DNA from: CAMLQK01 sp964654135
GTDB lineage: Bacteria; Patescibacteriota; Saccharimonadia; Saccharimonadales; UBA4665
DNA length: 41,080 nucleotides
Reading direction: 5' to 3'
Assembly: GCA_964654135.1 (NCBI GenBank)
Contig: CAZZHV010000006.1
Span: 1-41,080, forward strand
Part shown: piece after piece, positions 8,859 to 19,113 of the stretch
Position numbering within the stretch: the first letter of the stretch is position 1
How the letters are laid out: each line of letters begins with the position of its first letter
Program-made: the position numbers and the translations under genes
Notes under the pieces: generated by a model
What the model was told of the DNA's origin: nothing
Seen by the model: the letters and a program-made list of their open reading frames with translations, nothing else
Databases searched by the model: none

Positions 8859-9149
8859 CTATTCGTGGAATGGATTCTGGCGTGCTTGGTCAAAGAGCGC
8901 TTGGACGTTTACGCTATTATCCTGGAGCTGATTAATCTTATCGACAGTTGCTTGATCGATTTTAGGGCTTGTTGAGCTAAGCTCGGAAGCGACCTGGCTA
9001 GATGTCGGCTCGACATGCACAAGCGTATTTACTCGCCATACGACAAATCCATACACTAAAGCAACAACTGCAAAAAAGATAATAATACGGTAGTGCATTA
9101 TTTGGTGTAGCGCATCTTGAAGCTGGTTTTTTAGATCTTTATCTTTCAT
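8859..9149 (-). CDS. Single-TM protein at end of type IV pilus operon
   Basis: Protein of 96 aa: cytosolic N-terminus (MKDKDLKNQLQDALHQIMHY), one TM helix (about 20-41), then a Ser/Thr/Gln-rich extracytoplasmic tail ending in QALFDQARQNPFHE. It is the last gene of the pilMNO block and its ATG overlaps the pilO stop (ATGA), so it is part of the same transcript and probably of the inner-membrane alignment subcomplex. The position matches PilP in Gram-negative operons, but there is no lipobox or PilP fold; a role as a PilO partner or anchor is inference. Confidence 0.75.
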   Translation of the reverse strand: MKDKDLKNQLQDALHQIMHYRIIIFFAVVALVYGFVVWRVNTLVHVEPTSSQVASELSSTSPKIDQATVDKINQLQDNSVNVQALFDQARQNPFHE

Positions 9150-9742
9150 GGCTTTATAAACTCGTCTATTACTAATGTAAAGGCAACTTGATTAGGATTT
9201 TTGGGATCTGGCTGTACGTTAATGTTACTTACCTGCGCGGTGCGGCGATTTTGCTCTAGCTTGGATAGGAACGTCGTAAAGCTGTTGTATGGGACGAGAT
9301 CTGTATTTGACTGGGTGATTGTTATTTGCAGGTCATACACGCCAGGAATGCCTTTAACGGGCGTTACCTGCGTAAGACCAGTCGATGTCTTTACTTTGGC
9401 TCCGCCTAACGTAGATGGCGGAAATGCAATTGAGCTAAGTTTGGGAATGCCACTCGCGCTCGCCAGCTTTACTATTTCACGCACAGCCTCAGCCTGGTCT
9501 TTGTCTTGTGGCACAACCGTCTTGGCGATAGTGTTGAGATCACTGTATTTAGCGATGTCTTTTTTATCTTGGATCAGCTTGGTTTTTTGTTGTGCCGTTG
9601 CCTGATCGGTTGTTTTGAGATCTGCCAAATCTTGAGACTGCTTAACGAGCAACGCGTTAGCCTGGTATGCTCCTGCAAAAATGCCAACACCAAGGAGCAC
9701 CAAACAGCCAACCAAAATCATGTGTAGCTTCTTGCTATCCAT
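9146..9742 (-). CDS. pilO: PilO-like type IV pilus inner-membrane protein
   Basis: Protein of 198 aa with a short cytosolic start, a TM helix (about 8-28), a coiled-coil segment (about 30-75, rich in Lys/Gln/Asp), and a C-terminal ferredoxin-like region containing 'GVYDLQITITQSNTDLVPYNSFTTFLSKLEQNRRTAQV' pattern elements, typical of PilO where a small domain follows the coiled coil. PilO pairs with PilN to form the alignment complex linking PilM to the pilus. Its ATG overlaps the pilN stop (TAATG) and its own stop overlaps the next ATG (ATGA), showing that TGA is a true stop in this organism. Confidence 0.85.
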   Translation of the reverse strand: MDSKKLHMILVGCLVLLGVGIFAGAYQANALLVKQSQDLADLKTTDQATAQQKTKLIQDKKDIAKYSDLNTIAKTVVPQDKDQAEAVREIVKLASASGIPKLSSIAFPPSTLGGAKVKTSTGLTQVTPVKGIPGVYDLQITITQSNTDLVPYNSFTTFLSKLEQNRRTAQVSNINVQPDPKNPNQVAFTLVIDEFIKP

Positions 9743-10356
9743 TATGAGCTCGCCTTTGCGCCTGAGTTATTGATAAACAGGAATGGATTATCCTTGGTAA
9801 ACAACGCTCGAATGCTAACGGTACATGGATAGTTAGTATTTGCATCGGTTAGAGTCGTTGATGACGTGCAACTAATGCTAATAATATCTGCTTTCGAGAA
9901 GATTTGGTTATCTGGGTCTGCAAGGTTTACCTGCAACTGAGTAGCAGCCGCATAGTCTTTGGTTTGGGCAGTAATATCAATAGCACTCTCTGTCTGAGAT
10001 ATTGATAAGTTAGTAAGGATTGCGTTGGACGGCATAATACTACCAAGGCGAGCAAGCAGTTTAGAAAATAGAATTTCCTTGGAAAGCACCGTAACCATTA
10101 ATTTAAGGTTGTTTGAGATCTCTTTAACCTGTTTTTCGGTGCCGCTAAGGTTTTGGTTCGCCAACTCTGCCTGAGCGGTTACAATGCGGCTCTTGTAGTT
10201 GCTCATTTGGTGCTCCATGATAATAATTCCTGTAGTTGTAATAACAGCTAGGCCGACAATCGCCAGCACAAAAGCCGCGCACCAATGTACAATACGACGA
10301 TTTTTGCGAGCATACAGGTATTCGCTTTTTACTTCTGGAGGCAGCAAGTTGATCAT
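9742..10356 (-). CDS. pilN: PilN-like type IV pilus assembly protein
   Basis: Protein of 204 aa beginning MINLLPPEVKSEYLYARKNR, the conserved PilN 'INLLP' N-terminus that binds the PilM groove. One TM helix (about 24-48), a coiled-coil stretch (about 50-85), and a fimbrial-assembly domain (about 85-190) follow. It bridges cytosolic PilM and periplasmic PilO. The ATG overlaps the pilM stop by 4 nt (ATGA) and the stop overlaps the pilO start, so translation is tightly coupled. Confidence 0.92.
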   Translation of the reverse strand: MINLLPPEVKSEYLYARKNRRIVHWCAAFVLAIVGLAVITTTGIIIMEHQMSNYKSRIVTAQAELANQNLSGTEKQVKEISNNLKLMVTVLSKEILFSKLLARLGSIMPSNAILTNLSISQTESAIDITAQTKDYAAATQLQVNLADPDNQIFSKADIISISCTSSTTLTDANTNYPCTVSIRALFTKDNPFLFINNSGAKASS

Positions 10357-11429
10357 GCAAAAACCTCCGACGGATTTGTCACGGCCAAACCAGCAGCAGT
10401 TACATACGATAGACGATCAGCTGTATAAAATGGCTTGAGGTGTCCAAATTCGATATGAGAGGCAGGGTCAAAAGCGCGCACTGGCAAACGCAGACGCTCA
10501 GTAAGATATTCTGCCAAACCAGGCATATTAGCGCCACCGCCCATTAGTACAATCTGGCCGATTGGTGGTTCTTTGGTGTAACGCTGCTCGTAGTAACGAA
10601 TCGTGCGGCGAATTTCCTTCATAAGTTGCTCGAGCGATAGTTCGACGGCACTCACCATTTGTTTTTGGACATTGCTCGCTGATAAACCATATTTGCTCTT
10701 GAGCATCATGGCTTCGTGAGGAGTAACGCCGAGCGTACGTACAATTGAGGTTGTAATGTCGTCTCCACCAAATGACACCGTACCAGTTACGACGAGCCCG
10801 TGATTGTAGATGGTAATGTCCGTATTTCCTGCACCAAAGTCGACAAGTACCGACGGTATGTCACTTTGTTTGTCTTGAGCGAAAAGCTGAGCGCTCGCGC
10901 CAATTGCCGTATCAAGCAGTACAGCTTCAAGCCCCATCATGCGGGTTAAGCCAAGGTATGAATCAACAATTTTCTTAGGAATAGCAACCACGAAAACTTC
11001 GAGACCTTCCTCGTCTTCGCGAAGCTTTGTGTAGTCGATATACATGTCATCAACGTGTGCTGGAATAAATTGCTCTGTCTCGGTTTGCACTGCTTCGGCA
11101 ATGTCTTTTTCGTTCATTTGAGGCAAACGCACAGCGCGCGTAAAGGCACGGCTCGCCGGCAGCGAAACGGCCACGCGGTTTGTGCTAATGTCACCAATGA
11201 GGTCTTTTTTAAACAAGTTTACGCCAGCCTTGGCAATAAGCTCAGGGCGTACAATAACACCATCGACTATTGCAGTTGGATCAAATGTAACAGCCCCATA
11301 TCCCCTTAGGTGAGGTGCCTTGTGTACCATGTCAAATTGCATGACTCGCATGGTGTCATGACCAATATCCAAACCGAACAACGGTTTGTCCTCAAAAAAA
11401 TAGGTCATTGCTTTTTTCTTCGCGCCCAT
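10353..11429 (-). CDS. pilM: PilM actin-like pilus assembly ATPase
   Basis: Actin-fold protein of 358 aa. After a short leader it has the phosphate-1 motif FGLDIGHDTMRVMQF (about 18-32), then the phosphate-2 region SVLVDFGAGNTDITIYNHG and the adenosine motif IVLMGGGANMPGLAEYL near the C-terminus. PilM is the cytosolic platform that binds the PilN N-terminus. An internal ATG at 11408 (MTYFFEDK) is an alternative start; I keep 11429 because AAGGTGAG lies 11 nt upstream of it. About 70 nt separate it from the pilX-like gene, the largest spacing within this half of the operon. Confidence 0.95.
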   Translation of the reverse strand: MGAKKKAMTYFFEDKPLFGLDIGHDTMRVMQFDMVHKAPHLRGYGAVTFDPTAIVDGVIVRPELIAKAGVNLFKKDLIGDISTNRVAVSLPASRAFTRAVRLPQMNEKDIAEAVQTETEQFIPAHVDDMYIDYTKLREDEEGLEVFVVAIPKKIVDSYLGLTRMMGLEAVLLDTAIGASAQLFAQDKQSDIPSVLVDFGAGNTDITIYNHGLVVTGTVSFGGDDITTSIVRTLGVTPHEAMMLKSKYGLSASNVQKQMVSAVELSLEQLMKEIRRTIRYYEQRYTKEPPIGQIVLMGGGANMPGLAEYLTERLRLPVRAFDPASHIEFGHLKPFYTADRLSYVTAAGLAVTNPSEVFA

Positions 11430-11499
11430 CCAGTAAAACTCTCACCTTCTTAAGGAAAAGTATAGCATCAAAAAAGCATTAGCGAAATACTTGTTATGT

Positions 11500-12861
11500 C
11501 TAATAAATCGGCTGATAACTCGTAATTGTCCACGTTTTGGAACCCGACGACAAAGTAGTACCAAACACCACTGTACCAGCGCCGCTTAAGTCTACTGTTT
11601 GGCCGGCTGCGGCACCTACGTTACCGCTACCGCCAAGGCTAACCTTGCTCCAATATGCCTGAAAGATCATGCCGGGCAAGTTGACTGCACCATTTACAGT
11701 AATTGTCTGCATACTCTGTGATGTTTTAAGCTGGGTCCCTGTTACGGTAGCGGCTGGATCGCTCGTAGAGTTCTTGAAACTAATAAACTGTATGCCCGTT
11801 CCGCTGCTGTTAGCTTGCATTGTTGCTGAGCCACCAACGCTAATCGTACCGTCCACAATCACAACCGGACGTGTCGTGCCCAGACTGTTTGCTACGCGAA
11901 TTGTCGAAGCACCACCAATATCCAAGTTGCCTGTAATGTAGACATTGCCATTAATTGTTATGTCACAACTACTGCCAATAGTAACGTTGCCGGTTAGCTT
12001 AAGGTTAGCCGGCCAGGTGCGCGTAAAGGGCCAGCTGTTACAGACATAGGAATTGCTGTTGCCTGCCGCAGTTGTCGTAACGGCGCTAACTTGTCCGGCA
12101 CGATTGTAGGTTGGCGGCGAGTAGACTGGAGCGGCGCAACCAACCTTTAGGCCAGCACCTGTGCTGCCGCCAGATATGCGACTATTACTTGTTTGTCCGG
12201 TCGCGCAAACAGTACCGTAAATGTTGGGGCTGCCCGTCATACTAATTGGCTGCGTGCCGCTACAAACTGTCGGGTACGTTGGACCAGGGTTGCTACCCGT
12301 TGGGCAAGCGTTATTGGCCACATCTACATTAAGCGGATTAGACGACGTACCGATCTTGGAAGCACCGCTCATAGTAATCGTACCGCCAACATATACATCG
12401 GAGTTGGTAATTGCGGCGCTACCACTCAAAATGAGTCCGCCTGGACCACTAAATACCGAGTATCCGCTACTGGCTGTGCCTACAACTGTTGCGCGGATTT
12501 TGCGCGTTACGTACTCGCTCGAATTACGATACACCTTGCCGGTGGCGACAATGGTCTTAGATTTGCCATCTGCATTGGCGGTAATCGTTGTCTTGTATGT
12601 GCCCTTGCCTTGTGTGGTGTTATTAAAGAACTGCTGCTCGGATGTATAGCCACTAAACAAATCATCGGTGTTTAACTGGTGCACTGTCTGCTCAATGCCT
12701 GCCTCGGCTACCAGCGAAGCGTTCTGTGCGAATGTTTCACGCTTGGTGTGCGAATATTGTGCAGCAACCAATCCGGCAATCGACAAGCCAACTGCCGTTA
12801 GGAACAAAATCATCACAATGGCAGATACCAAAAACCAGCCTTGCTCATTCTTTTTAATCAT
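11500..12861 (-). CDS. PilX-like minor pilin / surface protein with repetitive beta region
   Basis: Protein of 453 aa with an N-terminal PilX-type region: a basic start, a TM segment (about 8-32, GWFLVSAIVMILFLTAVGL), and a helix with E at about 53 (AEAGIEQTVHQLN). The rest is Ser/Gly/Thr/Asn-rich. Between about 140 and 370 it repeats short turns such as GSAAITNSDVYVGGTITMSG, NVYITGNLDIGGAS and IVDGTISVGGSATM, a periodicity like right-handed beta-solenoid or polymer-forming proteins. Four cysteines in 185-305 may form disulfides. The start overlaps the pilW-like stop by 8 nt. It is probably a tip-located or cell-surface adhesin-like minor pilin; the fold is inferred. Confidence 0.75.
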   Translation of the reverse strand: MIKKNEQGWFLVSAIVMILFLTAVGLSIAGLVAAQYSHTKRETFAQNASLVAEAGIEQTVHQLNTDDLFSGYTSEQQFFNNTTQGKGTYKTTITANADGKSKTIVATGKVYRNSSEYVTRKIRATVVGTASSGYSVFSGPGGLILSGSAAITNSDVYVGGTITMSGASKIGTSSNPLNVDVANNACPTGSNPGPTYPTVCSGTQPISMTGSPNIYGTVCATGQTSNSRISGGSTGAGLKVGCAAPVYSPPTYNRAGQVSAVTTTAAGNSNSYVCNSWPFTRTWPANLKLTGNVTIGSSCDITINGNVYITGNLDIGGASTIRVANSLGTTRPVVIVDGTISVGGSATMQANSSGTGIQFISFKNSTSDPAATVTGTQLKTSQSMQTITVNGAVNLPGMIFQAYWSKVSLGGSGNVGAAAGQTVDLSGAGTVVFGTTLSSGSKTWTITSYQPIY

Positions 12862-13446
12862 TTCTAAATACCATCCTTGTGCTATAACTTGCGTTTATCG
12901 TCTGTGTATTTTGTTTGGTAGATACCGTTATCGACAATTGCACCGAACGCGCGTTAGCGGGTGTTACAACACCGTTGTCGGCATCATAATACGAAACAGC
13001 AAAGCTAGTTACACCCGTAGCAATAGTTTTGTCAGCCGGACAGCTGGCCGTAGCGTTGGCTGGCGGACAGGTAGTTTTGGCGGCGTCAGCTGCATCGGTC
13101 GATTCCAGAATACGCCTGTATAATGTCGTGCCACTGAGGTAGTAAATAGCGTTGTCCTTCTGGGTAATGTAGTTGGACGGGTCGCTAAAAATTATCGCAT
13201 TGCCCGATGTTACTGCAGCCTTTGCCAAGATAAGCGTCTGGCTACCGGACGTCCAGCCAAATTGGTTGCCGCCAGGACCGTAAGTATCTGGCCAGCGATT
13301 ATTAGCGTCCACACTACCGCTCAGGCGAATATCCTCAGTAATGGTATCTAGTGCTGTCTGCGCGTTACTTAGCAAGTCGGCCCGCTTTTGGGCGTTTGTC
13401 TCCGACTGCAGCCAATTGGCAATAAAGTTAGCCAACATTAGTGACA
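12854..13446 (-). CDS. PilW-like minor pilin, 5' end lost in assembly gap
   Basis: Fragment of at least 197 codons that runs into the N gap without a stop; codons upstream of the first visible ATG (13438) read S-L-M-L-A-N-F, so that ATG is internal. The remaining part begins near the end of the prepilin N-terminal helix (NWLQSETNAQKRADLLSNAQTALDTI), then a soluble beta-rich domain with a cysteine pair (CPPANATASC) and a C-terminal SVQLSITVSTK strand. The PilW family has this layout. The prepilin cleavage site should lie inside the gap. It overlaps the pilX-like gene by 8 nt. Confidence 0.8.
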
Positions 13447-13546
13447 NNNNNNNNNNNNNNNNNNNNNNNNNNNNNNNNNNNNNNNNNNNNNNNNNNNNNN
13501 NNNNNNNNNNNNNNNNNNNNNNNNNNNNNNNNNNNNNNNNNNNNNN
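13447..13546. other. Assembly gap, 100 N
   Basis: A run of exactly 100 N, the usual placeholder for a scaffold gap of unknown size. It interrupts the pilus operon between the pilin terminator and the pilW-like gene. The true gap may hold the 5' end of that gene and further minor pilin genes. Confidence 0.99.
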
Positions 13547-13552
13547 ATTATA

Positions 13553-13582
13553 AAACCGCTTGAGCTTTTGCCCAAGCGGTTT
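13553..13582 (-). terminator. Terminator downstream of the major pilin gene
   Basis: Stem AAACCGCTTG / CAAGCGGTTT (10 bp, loop of 10 nt). On the minus strand it follows the pilin stop by 27 nt and leads into TTTTATAAT. It would give a short abundant pilin transcript and reduce read-through into the minor pilins. Confidence 0.85.
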
Positions 13583-13609
13583 CTTTTGTTTGTAGTTGTG
13601 GACTACGAA

Positions 13610-14044
13610 CTAGTTGTTGGCAGTAAGGTCTGTATCACCGCTAAAGATCGTTTTACTAGCTGTAATGACATAGCCAGCACATTGAGTCGTAGAGTTGTCA
13701 CAGCTACCCTTGGCGGTTGTACCGTCGTTAGCAGCATACGTGTAACCAGTACCAGAGGCAAGCTTGGCACCCATACCACTGTTGTTACCGCCATCAGATG
13801 ACTCCAACCAAGTCTTAAATGTTGGCTGGTCAGCTGGATAATTACCCTTGTCGGCGTTGTATTCACCGAGCTTGCTTCGCATCTGTGACAGTGTTGACTG
13901 TGCATCAGCCTTGTGTGCTTTGTTTTGTGAACCACTGTAGGCGACAAAAGCAATAGCAGCCAAGATACCGATGATGATAATCACGATCAAAAGCTCAATA
14001 AGAGTAAAACCCTTTGAGTCTTTATTCATTTTTGTAAATCGCAT
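13610..14044 (-). CDS. Major type IV pilin-like protein
   Basis: Prepilin of 144 aa with the class III signal: short basic leader ending in K-G, then FTLIELLIVIIIIGILAA. PilD-type cleavage is expected between G12 and F13, with the conserved glutamate at +5. The mature protein has the usual N-terminal helix, a 'NKAHKADAQSTLSQMRSKLGEYNADKG' extension and a small Gly/Ser/Thr-rich head with a cysteine pair (CDNSTTQC) 22 residues before the C-terminus. ATG 14044 has GGGTGGG about 8 nt upstream; ATG 14029 (MNKDSKGF) is an alternative. It has its own promoter and terminator inside the operon, consistent with being the most highly expressed pilus subunit. Confidence 0.95.
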   Translation of the reverse strand: MRFTKMNKDSKGFTLIELLIVIIIIGILAAIAFVAYSGSQNKAHKADAQSTLSQMRSKLGEYNADKGNYPADQPTFKTWLESSDGGNNSGMGAKLASGTGYTYAANDGTTAKGSCDNSTTQCAGYVITASKTIFSGDTDLTANN

Positions 14045-14112
14045 AGTGGAGTCCCACCCTTTCTTATTTATGCTTTTTGGCCAGAATTCTACAATCCTAA
14101 CTCATAGCATGT

Positions 14113-14141
14113 ATTATTTCTTATGCTTAAAATTCTGTCAA
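14113..14141 (-). promoter_or_regulatory. Promoter of the major pilin gene
   Basis: Minus-strand TTGACA (14136-14141), 17-nt spacer, AATAAT (14113-14118). Gives an untranslated leader of about 60 nt before the pilin ATG. Confidence 0.7.
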
Positions 14142-14180
14142 TATTTCGGCATTTCATTTTCATTTAATACGCTTCAGAAA

Positions 14181-15419
14181 CTACTGGCCACCACTGGAGT
14201 TGCTGGAAACTTGAGTAATTGGACCAAAGACACTCACAGCGATAAGACCGACCATACCGCCGAGGACTACGATCATAACCGGTTCAATTACCGATGACAA
14301 TGCGCCTACAGCCGTATCGACTTCTTCTTCGTAAAATTCGGCAATCTTAATGATAACTGTGTCGGTTTGACCGGTTTCTTCACCAACTGCCATCATCTGC
14401 GAAACAATTGGTGGAAAATGTGGACTTTTGGCGAGCTCCACGGATAACTGTCCGCCCGCCTGGATGGCTTTGGAGCAATCCAACAGTTCTTTTTCGATCA
14501 CAGCATTACCAATTGCGCCGGCAGTGGTCTCAATAGCCTCCACAATGGACACACCGGCGCCCATAAGCGAAGCAAATATACGCGAAAAGCGTGCAACCGC
14601 CGTTTTAGTAAGAATCACTTTAATAACTGGAATCTTAAGCAGCAACGAATGCCACTTGTAGCGCCCCTTTGGCGTTTTGCGCCATCTGTTAAAGAACACA
14701 AGCGCAATTGGCGCGCCCACCAGCATTCCGGCAATAAATGGCAACGATTTGAGCACATCGCTGGTAGCCAGCAGCGCACGCGTGTATATAGGGAGCGCAT
14801 CCTTGCCGCCCATTTCGGTCAAGATATTACCAATCTTTGGCACAATAAAGGTCATGAGCACAAAGAAAGCTATGCCGGTTACGACGGCGATCACGCTCGG
14901 ATAGACCATAGCCGCCTTAATTTTACCCTTGAGGGCGGCATCTTTTTCTTGCTGGAACGCTAAGCGACTAAGCACCTGGTCCAAAATACCACCGGCTTCA
15001 CCGGCGCGCACCATGTTAACGTAAATCTGCGAGAACGCTTTGGGGTGTTTGGCCATGGAATCGCTAAGGTTGGCACCACCCTGCACGTCTGCGGTTACTG
15101 TTTCGAGCACTTTCTGAAAAGCTGCAGATTCGCTCTGCTCTTTCAAGATTGTTAAAGCACGCAAAATTGGCACACCGGCACTAACCATTACTGAGAACTG
15201 ACGAGTAAAGACAACCAGGTCTTTGGCCTTAATTTTGTCGGAGCCAGGTAATTTGATTTCCATCTTCATGCCCTTGGCGGCCGTGGTCTCTTTGATGATC
15301 ACCGGCTGCAAACGCTTGTTGCGCAACGCAATAATAGCCGTGGATTTGTCGCGCGCGCTTATAGTGCCTTTTTGAATTTGGCCAGTGGCACTGCGAGCGG
15401 TATAGGTAAAATCAGCCAT
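14181..15419 (-). CDS. pilC: PilC inner-membrane platform protein
   Basis: Type II secretion F-domain protein of 412 aa. It begins with the PilC N-terminal strand (FTYTARSATGQIQKGTISA) and contains two copies of the T2SSF helical domain (about 70-195 and 275-395), with the conserved 'FTRQFSVMVSAGVPILRAL' at the first copy and 'FSRIFASLMGAGVSIVEAI' at the second. Three TM helices are visible (about 170-195, 225-245 and 380-400). PilC is the rotor on which the PilB ATPase acts. It follows pilB with a 5-nt gap. Confidence 0.96.
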   Translation of the reverse strand: MADFTYTARSATGQIQKGTISARDKSTAIIALRNKRLQPVIIKETTAAKGMKMEIKLPGSDKIKAKDLVVFTRQFSVMVSAGVPILRALTILKEQSESAAFQKVLETVTADVQGGANLSDSMAKHPKAFSQIYVNMVRAGEAGGILDQVLSRLAFQQEKDAALKGKIKAAMVYPSVIAVVTGIAFFVLMTFIVPKIGNILTEMGGKDALPIYTRALLATSDVLKSLPFIAGMLVGAPIALVFFNRWRKTPKGRYKWHSLLLKIPVIKVILTKTAVARFSRIFASLMGAGVSIVEAIETTAGAIGNAVIEKELLDCSKAIQAGGQLSVELAKSPHFPPIVSQMMAVGEETGQTDTVIIKIAEFYEEEVDTAVGALSSVIEPVMIVVLGGMVGLIAVSVFGPITQVSSNSSGGQ

Positions 15420-15424
15420 AATTA

Positions 15425-17248
<1,824 letters not shown>

Positions 17249-17353
17249 AACTTTTTATAGTATACATGACAAAGCATAAGCTTTTAATATTTTACATTTG
17301 CTTAGTGACACCGTACTATTAATGTAACGAAACCTTAACAGGGATAACTGCTC

Positions 17354-18028
17354 ATGGCTGCTACCAGTAAAACAACAAAAACTAAACCCGTAATGGACGT
17401 TTCGCGTCCAGCTAAAGATGTCACGCCTTCGGAAAAATTGGTTATAGAAAGCCGGCCGCTTATTAACCATGACGAAACACCAGCACCAGATGCTGGCAGT
17501 GATATCGAAGTCAAAACGAGCCAGCCTGAAACAGAGGTGGCCGATACAACCCAGCCTGAGCCTGTAACCAAAGCTGCAGCAATGCCTTCGACTACCAAAA
17601 AAGTGCTCACACCTCCGACATTATCAACACCCGAAACTGCTGGTAGCCCTGATGCAGCTACTCCTGCGGAAGAATCCAAAGCACCTGCTGATGCAGAAGC
17701 TAAGCCAGAAGAAGATGCTCCAGCCACAACCGATGCGGACCTGTCGCCGGCAGAAGAGTCCACTAAAGTTCAGCGCGACAAAGATGCCGAGGAAACCAAA
17801 AAAGCCGTTGAGCAAGCCCGTCGCGATCAAGAGGTTAAGCAATATATCGAGAACAAACAATTCTTTGTGCCGATCAACGAAGTTGCTCGCAAGCGCTCAA
17901 TTAAGGTCAGCTTTGGCTTAGTCTTGCTTATGGCGCTTTTGGCTGCCGTACTTATCGACCTCATGCTAGATTCAGGCATCATTTTGCTCCTGCAAAAGAT
18001 TCCGCACACCACCTTCTTTAGCACCTAG
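17354..18028 (+). CDS. Tail-anchored, low-complexity membrane protein
   Basis: Protein of 224 aa of unknown function. Residues 1-135 are low complexity, rich in Pro, Ala, Thr, Glu and Lys. A charged predicted helix (about 136-175, RDKDAEETKKAVEQARRDQE) leads to 'FFVPINEVARKRSIK' and one C-terminal TM helix (about 188-212), so the bulk should lie in the cytoplasm if tail-anchored. Its layout resembles the 380-aa protein at 34635. It is divergent from pilB across a 105-bp region. Its stop codon lies inside the hairpin terminator it shares with the NUDIX gene. Confidence 0.75.
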   Translation: MAATSKTTKTKPVMDVSRPAKDVTPSEKLVIESRPLINHDETPAPDAGSDIEVKTSQPETEVADTTQPEPVTKAAAMPSTTKKVLTPPTLSTPETAGSPDAATPAEESKAPADAEAKPEEDAPATTDADLSPAEESTKVQRDKDAEETKKAVEQARRDQEVKQYIENKQFFVPINEVARKRSIKVSFGLVLLMALLAAVLIDLMLDSGIILLLQKIPHTTFFST

Positions 18029-18046
18029 TTTTAACAGGTCTAGGTG
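18022..18046. terminator. Shared terminator built from two stop codons
   Basis: Stem CACCTAG (18022-18028) / CTAGGTG (18040-18046), loop 11 nt, then TTTTTAAT on the plus strand. The TAG in the left arm is the stop of the plus-strand gene and the CTA in the right arm is the stop of the convergent NUDIX gene. Confidence 0.7.
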
Positions 18047-18465
18047 TTTTTAATCGTATCAATGAACTGCGATGTAAGCAGCTGGTTCCAAGGCAGAAAC
18101 AACGGCTTTGGCAGCGTCTCAAAGGTGCGCCAAGCCTGACGCAGGCACTTATCTGGCTCGACAATCTTTGCCTCGCCACTTGCCCAATCACTCAACACCC
18201 AAATGGTGACATAGTGCTTGTCTTCTTCTGGAAAATAATCGTTAGTAACCGCACCGAAACGAACGTTTCTAATCTGCATACCCGTTTCTTCCATAACTTC
18301 ACGGCGAGCAGTTTCCTCAAATGATTCGCCAAACTCTTGGTGGCCACCGGGGACCGACCACGAACCTGCGCCATGAGCACCATGACGCTGTTGCATAAGA
18401 AATGCGCCATCTTTAAAGACAAAAACACCGACACCGACTCGTACTTGTTTGGATTCGTTATTCAT
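18040..18465 (-). CDS. NUDIX hydrolase (MutT/NTP pyrophosphatase-like)
   Basis: NUDIX protein of 141 aa. The Nudix box runs GHQEFGESFEETARREVMEE (about 40-59), with the metal-binding REVMEE core complete. A preceding SWSVPGG and later HYVTIWVLSDW strand match the ADP-ribose/NTP-type fold. The substrate is not predictable. The ATG at 18465 follows a TATAGT -10 box by 6 nt, so I prefer it to the in-frame TTG at 18471, which lies in the spacer. Convergent with the tail-anchored protein gene. Confidence 0.92.
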   Translation of the reverse strand: MNNESKQVRVGVGVFVFKDGAFLMQQRHGAHGAGSWSVPGGHQEFGESFEETARREVMEETGMQIRNVRFGAVTNDYFPEEDKHYVTIWVLSDWASGEAKIVEPDKCLRQAWRTFETLPKPLFLPWNQLLTSQFIDTIKNT

Positions 18466-18471
18466 ACACAA

Positions 18472-18477
18472 ACTATA
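18472..18477 (-). promoter_or_regulatory. -10 box 6 nt before NUDIX ATG
   Basis: Minus-strand TATAGT, spacer TTGTGT, ATG at 18465. Leaderless configuration. Confidence 0.6.
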
Positions 18478-18498
18478 CCAATTACTAAGTTACTGTGA

Positions 18499-18557
18499 AA
18501 GGTTGCATGACGGGAGATGTGGCTGGAGCCACGTATGTTCGCCCGCCATGCGCCCTT
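18499..18557. repeat. Long imperfect hairpin after the 144-aa gene
   Basis: Paired arms AAGG/CCTT, GCATG/CATGC and CGGG/CCCG enclose an inner GTGGC-TGGA-GCCAC hairpin. It lies 17 nt beyond the stop of the minus-strand orphan gene. No U tract follows, so it is not a canonical terminator. Comparable hairpins follow the genes at 38960 and 40065. Confidence 0.7.
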
Positions 18558-18573
18558 CAAACTTCTACTGAGA

Positions 18574-19008
18574 TCAATCATCTTGGTTGGTGTTGGAGTA
18601 ATAGGAACTGATCGGGTACTGACGATGGATGTTGAAATCGAAATGCAACGTGGCAGTTCGACCCAGTTCGTCCATAATCGTCAGCGACCAGCGTTCGGGT
18701 ACGTCACTTGCCGGCATCCACGTGTCTGGCATGCTCATGCGATTCACATAGGGAGTCCTGAAACACTGAGCGGGCAGACGGTAACCTGGATCGTGACCAT
18801 GCGCGATCACAATTCCAGCCTGAACTTCGTGGAACTCGCCGTAGCAACCCCACAGAGTAAAGAACAGGCCGGCGCCAATGAAACACCAGGAAGCTGCAAC
18901 GCAGAGCGCAACAGCAAGCCCGTGTGCTTCGGCAAGCAGTGTCCACACGCTTATGGCAGCCCCGACGAAGCTCGCCATACCGCTAAACAACACTGTTGTG
19001 CGAGTCAA
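18574..19008 (-). CDS. Two-TM membrane protein, unknown (GC3-rich orphan)
   Basis: Protein of 144 aa. It has two hydrophobic segments (about 5-28 and 30-54) and a soluble C-terminal part (about 60-144) with 'HGHDPGYRLPAQCFRTPYVNR', then WSLTIMDELGRTATLHFDFNI, possibly a small beta domain. I do not recognise a family. The start is TTG, supported by GTTGGAGGTG 4 nt upstream; this is unlike the leaderless starts of its neighbours. The opposite-strand frame covering 18517-19059 has no hydrophobic pattern or ribosome site and is taken as a shadow. Composition is richer in G+C than the flanking genes, which suggests recent arrival. A long hairpin follows the stop. Confidence 0.7.
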   Translation of the reverse strand: MTRTTVLFSGMASFVGAAISVWTLLAEAHGLAVALCVAASWCFIGAGLFFTLWGCYGEFHEVQAGIVIAHGHDPGYRLPAQCFRTPYVNRMSMPDTWMPASDVPERWSLTIMDELGRTATLHFDFNIHRQYPISSYYSNTNQDD

Positions 19009-19113
19009 AACACCTCCAACAATCAGAGAGCTATGAAGGACACACTCCTTGCGGAATGATATTTCTATTGTATATCACCAAAATAGGCATGCTCTATGAA
19101 ATCAGATTATTAG

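Noticed and set aside
18517..19059. Plus-strand 180-codon reading frame
   Set aside because: It overlaps the minus-strand 144-aa gene, has no ribosome site or hydrophobic pattern, and is rich in odd residues (His, Cys, Arg runs). The opposite frame has TM segments and GTTGGAGGTG before its start.
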